Of a DNA stretch of 33,487 bases, positions 19,241 to 28,010 are shown piece by piece; the stretch's first letter is position 1, and each line of letters opens with the position of its first letter. The position numbers and the translations under genes are program-made. Under the pieces are notes generated by a model. It ran no database searches. It was not told the DNA's origin and was given only the letters and a program-made list of their open reading frames with translations. The DNA comes from Chara braunii (Eukaryota > Streptophyta > Charophyceae > Charales > Characeae): positions 1,531,208 through 1,564,694 of the forward strand of contig BFEA01000023.1 of NCBI GenBank assembly GCA_003427395.1, in the 5' to 3' direction.

Positions 19241-20552
19241 ACGCAACAACTCTCAAACTTTCCTATCTAGGTACGTCCGGTACAAGTAAGATAACGAAGG
19301 AAAATTAAATTTTCAACCTTCAAATACTCAAGTTCATTCAATAAGTAGTTCTTAGCGAGCATACAAGTAATATTGATCGATACTTAGCACTAAGATGAAA
19401 CAATATTTTCTGAGCAACACGGCACTGGGATACCACCCTGTTGAGTTTAAAATATTTGGTTACGATCGAATGTGAAACCCTATTACTTAGAAGATAATGC
19501 AAGAGAGTAGCGTGACATTGAGCAAAAAAAAAAAGTAGCATTTTCTAGGCACACACAAAAGAACACCGCTCGTTTGTCTGACCTACAACAAGCTTGAAGA
19601 AAAACCACCCTCATATTGTTACACAGGTGGTCATGAGTGCAATACTTCACCAACTGAGTGGCTTAAGAATTGTGTTAGTGACAATTATAATATGTTATAA
19701 AGAAAATGAAGTTCAACTTGAAATGGAGGTATGATTTAAATAAAAATCATTATTATGTTTCATTTACAATCAACACTTATCAAATGGTGCTTTTTAGTGT
19801 GCAACAAACACAGAGGAACATGTAGATAAACCTTGAATGTTGCAAGCTTCGGTAGCATTACCTATTTCACTCGAGTAGAACGCACAATCATTATTGTTGT
19901 ACATTGGCCATTTTTTTCCTAGATACAACGGTAATAATCAAACTTTCTACTCGAATGGGAATCTTAGTACGACGACGACATCTTATTAATCTGAACTCAA
20001 CAATTAATTTAAACGATTGTAGGGAGGCTGCTATAGACGTAACGTGCACACCAAACATCATTTACGAGAGTCATCCGCATACACATGTTTAAGCAACGTT
20101 TTCTTCAAGCAGTGGGGTACCTTTCGCCATTAGATCAAAATGTATGTTCTTCTGAAGTTTTGACAAACTATTTTAGAAACGTTTTTATAGTTATTTAAAG
20201 TGTTGAAAGTCTTATCAATGCAAATGAAGCCAATCCACTTCACGAGTTCAATTTAGGTGCAATTAGAGCAATGAGAATGCATACTCAAAGCTAACAATTA
20301 CGTCATGAAGAAGACATCAATATCAAACTCCTCTATAATATAGTTTTTTGCAATTTTTGCATTGGATCCTTCGATGGAGGAGCACTGATATGATACTTCG
20401 AAGTAATGCAATTTTTATGGAGCATGGTTGAGACTTTCGTCCTGACTGCTTTCTCGGTCAAGCATGACAGATACCTAATCTATGCAAGACAATTTAAATA
20501 TGGCATCATAACAGTAAGGTCATAATTGAGTTGGGGAACTCATAAATTGCTA
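19241..20552. other. AT-rich stretch, nothing recognised
   Basis: Only short frames (62-67 codons) without motifs. No clear repeat of more than 15 bases was found by eye. Confidence 0.4.
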
Positions 20553-21110
20553 TTTTCATTACTCTAAGCTAATTTTTTCAGGACTTCAGTCAAAATTTTA
20601 TTAATTATAAAAAATGTGTTTCTCTTGCTAACTTGATAATCACTTTCGGACTCCGACGATAAGATATGACTTTCACTCGAAGTTTTCTCCTAAGAGAAAC
20701 CACTCGCCTTGGTCGCACAAGTGGTTAACAGAGACCCCAACTTTTCAGCTCTGGTTAATCCCCCCAACAATGAAAAGTAGATTTGGGGATATTTTTTTGA
20801 TTTTTTTTTTTTTACCCTGTTTTGGTTGCTCTTTTCATTACTTTAGGCTTATTTTTTCATGACTTCAGTCAAAGTTTTATTAATTATAAAAAACTTGTTG
20901 CTCTCGCTGACTTGATAATCACTTACAGGCTCCAACGATAAGATATTACTCTCACTCAAAGTTTTCTCATAAGAGAAGCCTCTAGCCGTTGTCGCACAAG
21001 TGATTAAGAAGGACCCCCACTTTTCATCCTTGGTTAATCCCCCCAATACTGAAAAGTGGATTTGGAGATAAGTTTTTAAATTTTTTGCCCCCTTGTTTTA
21101 TTCGTTGTCA
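20553..21110. repeat. 279-bp tandem duplication
   Basis: Two consecutive copies (about 20553-20831 and 20832-21110) share TTTTCATTACT, GACTTCAGTCAAA, TTTTATTAATTATAAAAAA, CTTGATAATCACTT, AACGATAAGATAT-type and GGTTAATCCCCCCAA segments. Divergence by eye is about 15 per cent, so the duplication is not recent. The unit contains TCGCACAAGTGGTTAA and GGTTAATCCCC, weakly like tRNA A and B boxes. Confidence 0.85.
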
Positions 21111-21199
21111 AGGTTTGCATGTGTCGAGTTTGGTATTTGCTAGAGTCTTAGAGATGACTATTTTGGCCAACCCTTAAAAGCTTTAAAACTGAAAAGAAC

Positions 21200-21356
21200 G
21201 AATTTTGCATCAAAGCCTAGGCTACCAGCCGGGCCGCCCGAGTCCCGGATGGCCAGCCCGTGCAACCATCTAGGAAGGTCCCAGCATTAAAAAAAAAAAA
21301 AGAAAAGCCAAAAAATCTGAATATAAATTGNNNNNNNNNNNNNNNNNNNNNNNNNN

Positions 21357-21409
<53 letters not shown>

Positions 21410-21620
21410 CCAAAAACTTCGAAAAAACCTATGTTATGCAGCAAAATAAACTGAACAACTTTTGCCTCAAGGTCACATCAAAATTCTTCATCAAATTCGA
21501 AATAAAAAATAAATTTTAAAATTTTATTTTTTATTACTATTTTTTTTAATGTTTTTGGCCCGGTCAAGCAAGTGACCCCGGACGACTGTGGTAGCCTAGA
21601 TCAAAGCACATTTTTGACTT
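21200..21620 (-). repeat. Dispersed repeat with GC-rich ends, copy 1 (partial, contains assembly gap)
   Basis: AACTTTTGCC.CAAGGTCACA, TCAAAATTCTTCATC and AAATTCGAAATA (about 21450-21506) align with 27750-27805 and, inverted, with 24565-24610. A GC-rich block (CCAGCCGGGCCGCCCGAGTC, about 21230) precedes it. 21331-21356 are N and 21357-21407 are nearly all A, so the assembly is unreliable here. Confidence 0.55.
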
Positions 21621-21981
21621 GGGGTTTAAGACCATTTTGATCCTCGTTTTTACTTTTTTTTATTGACTATGGATTGGTGACAAGTCTCGCTTAAAAGGTG
21701 TGGGACGTTTGTTATATTGATCTTGAAAAAACCCTGAAAATTTAAAGCTTTGTTAATCGTTTCTTCTTTGTCGAGATAAATTCACTGAATTGCAACTCCC
21801 ATCGTTGATGATTTTTGGACCGTAGGCCTAGTATATCACCTTCCTTATGGTTGATCAGGCGGGAGTGAACCGCCACTTGTCACATACGACATAAGGTAGT
21901 TGCGACCTCGACCACTTTGAGGAAAATGAGCGTTTTCTCAGAAGAATCACTTGTGGTGTATCACTACTCACTTTCACCTCA

Positions 21982-22053
21982 GTCCACTTAGCCGTTTGTT
22001 TGAGTGTTTGCCTTCCAAGAGGGAGGTCGCTCGTTCGATTCTTGTGATCGACT
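21982..22053 (+). pseudogene. tRNA-Gly(UCC)-like relic
   Basis: The 72-base segment has TTAGCCGTTTGTTTGAG in the D-arm place, TTGCCTTCCAAG in the anticodon arm (anticodon TCC at 22014-22016) and TCGTTCGATTC in the T-arm place. TTGCCTTCCAAG matches the 5' side of plant tRNA-Gly(UCC) anticodon arms. Acceptor pairing is limited to GTC/GAC and the T stem does not pair well, so a working tRNA is unlikely. It is best read as a tRNA pseudogene or SINE head. Confidence 0.4.
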
Positions 22054-22503
22054 CGTGAGATGCTTTCCCTGCACAGCTCACCCTTGAGGGTTTAGAAGAC
22101 CCGTATTAAGGACAAAAAAACAACAGTTACTATAGTTTTGGTTCTGACACATCAGAGGGGGGAAACGTAAAGCCGAAGCAGTCAAAAACGTGAGAAAGGG
22201 CAAAGAGCGGAGAACTTGGAGGAATGACTCAGATTATACCAGTGAGGAATAATGCAAAATATTAAGCTTACTTGCTCTGAAGTCATCACCATCGCTTTTT
22301 GACACCGCCCTAAAATGAAAACATCGTCGACAACCTAGGGGTTTAGGAGTCATTACGAACTATAGAAAATATGATATTAAAGAAAATAATTAAAAAAAAT
22401 GATGAAGATAAGGATCAAAAGAGGTACAAGGAAAGGATAAAATTTTCTTTCTATTTTTTTTCACACGTATATTTGAAAAATTAGTAGGTTGCATGGAAGA
22501 CTC

Positions 22504-23624
22504 AAAAGTAAGGTGATTATTGTCTTTGGATATGCAAGGTAAAAAGAAAAAAAGTGAGTAACAAGCCAAGTACCGCTACTCGGGGACGAGTAACCTCGTT
22601 GATAATAATTGGAGGTATTATAACGATAATATAAAATCTAATGTAAAAGAATGATAGATCGAAGAATAAATTAAGGCGGATACTATGTTTTCATTTTTAT
22701 GGATCTTATTAAAAGAACAAACGAAGCAAATATTTTATATCGTTCTCTTAATAAAAATAATAATAGAACTGCGGAAGATAGTTTATGATTGATTTCAATC
22801 GGAGTTAGAATAAGACTGTAGAGAGGATCAAATTTTATTTCTGGTTCATCTATTTTTGCTTCATATGTATCTACATTCGGTTTCATCATTTTCCTCATCA
22901 ATTTCAGTCCTTTGGTCACCTTAATCGGGCTTGAAGCAGACTTATGATATAATGATTTGATTTGTATAGCCGAATATTCTATGGTAATCATGCAATCTAT
23001 TGGGGGGGAGTAAGGATAGTTAGGTTCTGATTTAGCATCCAATATCAAACAGTTAATAAAGGTCAGGAATCCAATTGTTCCAAAGTAAGGTGATTATTAC
23101 CTATGAATATGCACGGGAAAAAAAAAAAAAAAAAAAAGGAACAACAAGCCTAGTGAGCAGCAATTAAGAGACAGGTAACATGTATGTCACTAATTGGGGG
23201 CAATACAAGGGTAATCTAAACTTCATTGTAAAAAAATGATAGACCGAAGAGTTAAGTAAAGTGGATATCAAGGTCTAATTTTTATGATCGTATTGGAAGA
23301 ACCGACGAAGCAATTTTTTTGCATAATTTTCTCAATAAAAAAGTAATGGAACGACGGACGATAGATTATAACGTCTTTCAATCGGAGATAGAATAAGACT
23401 CTAGAGAGGATCTAACTCTACTTTTGGTTCATATATTTTTGCTTCACGTGTATTTGTATTTGGTCTCATAATTTTCTTCATCAATTTCAATCCTCTTGCT
23501 TACTTAATCGAGTTTGAAGTACTCAACTTATGATCGAATTATCTGATTCGTTTAACCAAATACTTCCTGGTAGGCATACAATCTATAGGAGGAAAGTAAG
23601 AATAGTTAGGTTCTGATCTAACAT
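22504..23624. repeat. Tandem duplication with period about 580 bp
   Basis: Copy 1 is about 22504-23040 and copy 2 about 23083-23624. Both begin AAGTAAGGTGATTATT, share ATGATAGA.CGAAGA, TTTCAATCGGAG.TAGAATA, TAGAGAGGATC and CAATCTAT.GG, and finish with ATAGTTAGGTTCTGAT. Divergence is about a quarter of positions by eye. An A run (about 23120-23137) was added in copy 2. Confidence 0.85.
22683..23048 (-). CDS. 121-codon ORF in duplicated unit, unrecognised
   Basis: The frame contains AKSEPNYPYSPPIDCM near residues 5-20, a Lys-rich middle (KGLKLMRKMMKPNVDTYEAK) and a hydrophobic segment (SSAVLLLFLLRERYKIFASF) near residue 95. It opens at a non-ATG codon; an ATG follows at residue 20 (MITIEY). 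The tandem copy at 23083-23624 keeps matching peptides (SEPNYSYFPPIDCM, RGLKLMKKIMRPN, SLILSPIE) but has in-frame stops. Conservation at peptide level hints at an old coding sequence. I recognise no family. Confidence 0.25.
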   Translation of the reverse strand: MILDAKSEPNYPYSPPIDCMITIEYSAIQIKSLYHKSASSPIKVTKGLKLMRKMMKPNVDTYEAKIDEPEIKFDPLYSLILTPIEINHKLSSAVLLLFLLRERYKIFASFVLLIRSIKMKT

Positions 23625-23639
23625 AAAAAAAAAAAAAAA

Positions 23640-24299
23640 ACCCAGTTAACAAAGATCGAAAATTCAGTTGCCTGAACCATCTAAGCAACCCCAAGAAGAA
23701 AAATAAGAAGGTTGATTTACTCTCTGATCCAATATAATAGTATTTGTTCTCTTTCTTGTACAACTCATTTTGATTTCAAGTTGTGCTTAAATTCTTAAGT
23801 TGCGTTGATAACTTCAAATTATGTTATCTTCGCTAAAATGTAACCCCTTTATAGTTTGTTCCCTTAGCTAGAAGAGCGATTATAAAGTTGTAGGAACTTC
23901 TCGATTGAACTATAATAAAAAAACAATGTGGTAACTTCCTCATATCGCAAACTTACCGTATAACCCCAATAGTAGGCAAGGCGCTCCGCTATTTGTTTCT
24001 CCTTAATAAAATCAACTTTCATTAACAGTCATGTTTTCTATCAACATCTAAAATACGAGCGATGCCTTGTTTACCTACCCAACCTAATAACCAGTTGATC
24101 TTTGATTATTCGACTGTTTTTCTCATAGATCCTAACTTGGGCAGCCACCCACTTTTTTTCGGTGCTTAAACCACCATTAGGTTGTAGCTTGTTTTTTCTT
24201 CACTACGCACTGAATTTTGCTGAGTTAGGGTCCGTTGTGTTTCTTTTCTGACACTCTTATGAAAAACAAACAAAAAATACAGTCTGAATTTAAAAAAAC
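23640..24299. other. AT-rich spacer, nothing recognised
   Basis: No domain-bearing frame or clear repeat. The low-coordinate edge borders the duplicated unit and the high-coordinate edge borders a dispersed repeat. Confidence 0.35.
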
Positions 24300-24735
24300 A
24301 ACGTACTCACAACCTAAGAAGTTTTTCATGCCCGGCCGAGCATCTGGGCGTGACACCCGGGGTACTCTAACGTGCAAAAAAACAAAAACAAAAAACAAAT
24401 TGTCTTTCTGCGCTTTCCAAGAGGAACCCAAATCCGGGTTTGTTTCATTTTTTTAGAGTTGGCTGTCAAGGGAGGAAAGGGGGGTATAAATTATTTTTAA
24501 AGGGGCTAAGAGGGGTTAAAGGGGGGTCCTTTAGTGTGATTTTATTATTTTATTTTTTATCTCAGATTCGGTGAGGAATTTTGATGTGACCCTCAACCAA
24601 AAGTTGTTTGTATTACAATTCTACACAACTAGAGGGAAATTTTTTGACTTCCATTTTTTTTTGTTTTTTTTTTTGGGCACTGGGGCTGCCCAGAACCCCG
24701 CCCGGGCGTGTATTCGGGCACAAGTTGGGTGCCGA
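24300..24735 (+). repeat. Dispersed repeat with GC-rich ends, copy 2
   Basis: The left end carries CATGCCCGGCCGAGCATCTG (about 24329) and the right end GCCCGGGCGTGTATTCGGGC, then ACAAGTTGGGTGCCGAG (about 24700-24735). The body holds AGAGTTGGCTGTCAAGGGAG (about 24456), GGGGGGTATAAA and GGTGAGGAATTTTGATGTGA (about 24571). The entire arrangement recurs inverted at 27560-28010. Frames here share the peptide RACIRAQVG with the other copy, but the rest is homopolymer-derived. Confidence 0.8.
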
Positions 24736-24789
24736 GTCGCCCGGAAAAAAAACCTAGCTCATAACGACAAAAACGGAAGAAAAAAAAAA

Positions 24790-25045
24790 ACGGACACCCT
24801 TTGGGCGTGATACAAGCCTTACAAGATAGATACCTGTCCCAAAGTTGTTGTGCCAGTACGCCCTCAGTGAAGGCTTTACGGCAAGGGTGTCAGATCCACG
24901 AAAAAAAAAGCAAAAAGAAATTTGAAACTCAACTTAGGGTGGGAAAGCAGGATTATACATTCTGCGAAGTTGTAGTGCGAGCATGCCCTCCTTCACAAAG
25001 TGTCAGCAGCCCGTGGACTGCGCCATGCTTCCTGGGCAGGGCGTG

Positions 25046-25077
<32 letters not shown>

Positions 25078-25590
25078 ACAACCTGAAACTGACCACAATT
25101 ATAGTTAGATACTTTCTTGTGAGTGTTGGTGTGAGCACAACTTTGTGCACAACCTTCCCGGACTTGGTCTTTTGCTTTTGTTTTTTGTTTTCGAAGGGGC
25201 CTATAAGACCCAACTGTCGAGCCTCCGCTGGCCCCCGAAAAGTTCGAGAAAAGTGGGAAAACAACCACTTTTTTCATTTTTCCCAACACTGGTGGTGGTA
25301 GTCGTGCTTCAAAAAAAAAAAAAAAAAAAAAAAAAAGATTGTCAACAAATTTAATCGCGGTGATGCATAAAAAAAAGAAAAAAGAGGGAAGGGGGGGAAT
25401 AGGGGTAAAAACATTCTTCTTTTATCTCAAGCAACATTTTCTCTTTGAATGCAGTCCTCCACCCAACTGCAACCTCCCCACTGCAACAAACGAATCTATC
25501 ATTGCCCTCAGTCTTGGATAGCGCCTGCAAACTTGGTCCTCGACTCGCAGAGCTGAAAAGAAATATCATGGCTTAAACCGCTACCGTCTT
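24790..25590. other. Homopolymer-rich stretch, no gene recognised
   Basis: Runs of A at 25046-25075 and 25312-25336 dominate. A weak direct repeat, AAGTTGTTGTGCCAGTACGCC (about 24843) and AAGTTGTAGTGCGAGCATGCC (about 24966), spans about 123 bases. No coherent protein frame. Confidence 0.4.
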
Positions 25591-25594
25591 CCCA

Positions 25595-25650
25595 CGAACA
25601 TAAGGCATATGCGTTGTATTCGTTTACAACGCATATGCGTTATGTTCAAG
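25595..25650. repeat. Two palindromic 30-mers forming one long hairpin
   Basis: Unit 1 (25595-25622) and unit 2 (25621-25650) each centre on GCATATGC (25605-25612 and 25631-25638). Each unit is itself nearly palindromic, and the pair also forms a larger inverted repeat with 14 perfectly paired inner bases (GCATATGCGTTGTA and its complement). Three more units lie at 26273-26417. Confidence 0.85.
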
Positions 25651-26030
25651 TGAACGAGACTAACTTTGCCTGCACAAGCGGGTCGAGTCCAGGCTGGACC
25701 ACGGCTGGGGGGCTCAGAGCCTTGGCAAAAATGTAAAAGTAAAGTAGCGACGTACCTTTCCATGTTCTTGGTTGAGTTTTATTCCTCTCCCCTACTTGGG
25801 CCCTTGCTTCATTCCTCAACAAATGTGCAAAATGCGAATGAATTTTCCACTATACCGTGGATAAATACAACCCCTTTATTTTTTTTCTCGGTGACCATTG
25901 CAGTGTAGCAAGGCTTTGGTGAGTGGCTTTCTTATTTTTCCACTTTCTTGACCGTGCTATATTCTTGGCTATCAGAAGTGCCTTCGTGCACGGAGGGAGA
26001 GAGAGAGAGAGAGGAAGAGAGAGAGAGAGA

Positions 26031-26109
26031 GCCCTGCAACGCGTGTCAGTGACATGCAGGGCAGTTTCTTGCCTGAAGAAGAGCATAGGGGGCACAAAGA
26101 GAGAGAGCC

Positions 26110-26152
<43 letters not shown>
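26031..26152. repeat. (GA)n microsatellites
   Basis: GA units run at about 25999-26031 and 26098-26152, separated by about 65 bases containing GCAGGGCAGTTTCTTGCC. The Arg/Glu and Ser/Leu repeat frames are artefacts. Confidence 0.9.
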
Positions 26153-26272
26153 ACGAACAGTGATCTGTGATTACGGGCCTGTCCTGCTCACCAGGGCAAG
26201 AACGGAGCAGGCGTTCACCTTCAGGGGAAAAAAAAGGTTATATTCGAAAACAACAATTTTTTCTTTATGAAA

Positions 26273-26329
26273 TTCAAATATAGCGCATACGCGTATTATT
26301 CGAATAGAACACATATGCCTATATTCGAA
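26273..26329. repeat. Palindromic 30-mers, copies 3 and 4
   Basis: Copy 3 (26273-26304) centres on GCATACGC and copy 4 (26299-26329) on ACATATGC. Both end in TTCGAA-type sequence and share TTCAAATATA/TATATTCGAA arms with the other copies. They overlap by about six bases, repeating the head-to-tail arrangement of the first pair. Confidence 0.75.
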
Positions 26330-26386
26330 GTGCCCATGTACTCGAAGAAAATGGTATAACTTTCCGAAAACCGTTTTTTTGGAAAA

Positions 26387-26417
26387 CTTGAATACGACAC
26401 ATATGCGTTATGTTCAA
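26387..26417. repeat. Palindromic 30-mer, copy 5
   Basis: CTTGAATACGACACATATGC then GTTATGTTCAAG: arms CTTGAA and TTCAAG pair perfectly and the centre is CATATG. It shares CATATGCGTTATGTTCAAG exactly with copy 2 (25633-25650). Confidence 0.8.
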
Positions 26418-26642
26418 GGGAAGACGGTAGTACACGGCCCCAACCTTGCAAAAACATTTTGTCGCCACAAGCAAAACTCAGATAGCCGGGCGGTCAGGCT
26501 CACCGTTGAAAAAAAAATCGGCAGCCTCCGAAGTGGTGCGGTTTACATGCAAACACTTGTGGGCCGATATGTGGTGTACCGGTGCTTTAACAGATATATT
26601 TAATTTGTTGGAGTTATTGTTGTGACTACTAAACATGCTGCC

Positions 26643-26900
26643 TAAAAAAAAAAGGGGGGGGGGGGGGGGGGAGGAAAAAAAAAAAGGAAAAAAAGGGGAA
26701 AGAATTGGTTGAAAAAACGAAAGGGAAGAAATTTTTAAAAAAAAAAAAAAAGGGGGGGGGGGGGGGAGGAAGGTCAAACAAAAGGTGAAAAAAGGGGAAT
26801 GAATTGATTGATAGACTGCAAGGTACGCAATTTCGATCAAGTAAACAAAAGGGGGGGACGACGGGAAGAATGGGTTGCTTGGCCTGAAAAAAGCAAGATA
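26643..26900. repeat. A-tract/G-tract repeats
   Basis: Runs of A followed by long runs of G (about 26655-26671, 26753-26767, and a shorter one near 26851-26857) are each followed by a GAATTGGTTGA-like phrase. The pattern suggests about three degenerate units of 70-100 bases. Pro/Phe-rich minus frames are artefacts. Confidence 0.75.
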
Positions 26901-27198
26901 TGCAATTTAAGTTCACGGTTTTACTTTATCGTTCTCCTCAATTTAGGTCATGTCACAACTTTGTTCATTATGTTATCGGGCATACACGTACAGGGCCTTT
27001 CCGTGTATAATGTATGGATTCTTTACGTACGGAACCCTTTACATGGCCATGTACGTTTTGTACATACATCTTTCGAAAAAAAATCAAGAAGTATGAAGAA
27101 AAAAAACGATGTAACATTAGTTGAATACCAACCACACATTCTTATTAAAATACGAGAAAAAAAAAAAGATAATTAAAAAAACAATAATGCGGGGGCAA

Positions 27199-27200
27199 GA

Positions 27201-27236
<36 letters not shown>

Positions 27237-27269
27237 TGTGTGTCTGTGTGAGTGTGTGTGTGTGAATAT

Positions 27270-27313
<44 letters not shown>

Positions 27314-27422
27314 GCGTTTGTGTGTGCCTATGTGTGACTGGAAGGAACACACACGTACTGACACACACGATACAAACAGAACACACACACACGATACAAA
27401 CAAAACACACACACACAAACAC
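27199..27422. repeat. (TG)n, (GA)n and (AC)n microsatellite complex
   Basis: (TG)n with a (GA)n insert at about 27199-27330 is followed by (AC)n-rich sequence from 27347 containing GATACAAACA twice. The two halves are roughly complementary and could fold on each other. Confidence 0.9.
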
Positions 27423-27452
27423 ATTTGAAAAAAAAAAAATCCTTTTCTTTTT

Positions 27453-27559
27453 TAGTTAGAAACATCCTTGACCACCATTTTTGTCAAGGGGCTATATCCA
27501 ATCGATAAAAAAATTGTAGAGAACCATAAAAAAATAGTGGTCAATGATGTTTCTAACTA
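27453..27559. mobile_element. Fold-back element, 31-bp arms
   Basis: TAGTTAGAAACATCCTTGAC then CACCATTTTTG (27453-27483) is matched by the complement of 27529-27559, TAGTTAGAAACATCATTGAC then CACTATTTTTT, with only a few mismatches. The loop is about 45 bases. It abuts the dispersed repeat beginning at about 27560. Confidence 0.8.
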
Positions 27560-28010
27560 GGCTGTTTTTCCAGGCGCCCGGGGACCCAACTTGTGCCCGA
27601 ATACACGCCCGGGTGCTCGGCCGGGCATGACCCGTGGGTAGGGTTTCTGGCAGCCCCAGCGCAAAAAAAAAAAAAAAAAAAAAAAAGGAAAAAAACAACG
27701 AGAGTAAAAAAAATCCACAAATAAAATATGTTGTGTAGAATTGCAATACAATCAACTTTTGGCTAAGGGTCACATCAAAATTCCTCACCGAATCAGAGAT
27801 AGAAAAAAAAAAAAAAAAAAAAAAAACACCAAGGCAAAATATATTTATACCCCCCTTCCCCCCCATTGACAGCCAACTCTCAAAAAATGAAAAGAGCCCG
27901 GATTTGAGGTGCTCTAGGAGAGCGCAGAAAAGCAAAAAAAAAAAAAAACATGCTCTGGTGCCCGGGCGGGCAGGCCGTGTCGGGCATGAAAATCTTCCTA
28001 GGTTTCTAAG
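27560..28010 (-). repeat. Dispersed repeat with GC-rich ends, copy 3 (inverted)
   Basis: This is the reverse complement of the 24300-24735 copy. It contains GCCCGAATACACGCCCGGG (about 27595), GGTCACATCAAAATTCCTCACC (about 27769-27788), GACAGCCAACTCTC (about 27869) and a terminal GGGCATGAAAATCTTCCTAGG (about 27984). A runs near 27662-27686 and 27806-27826 interrupt it. Two facing copies about 3 kb apart could form a long hairpin when transcribed. Confidence 0.85.

Noticed and set aside
26478-26916. Pro/Phe-rich minus frames of 95-120 codons
   Set aside because: Generated by A-tract/G-tract DNA.
27117-27424. Cys/Val and His/Thr repeat frames
   Set aside because: Translations of TG/AC microsatellites.
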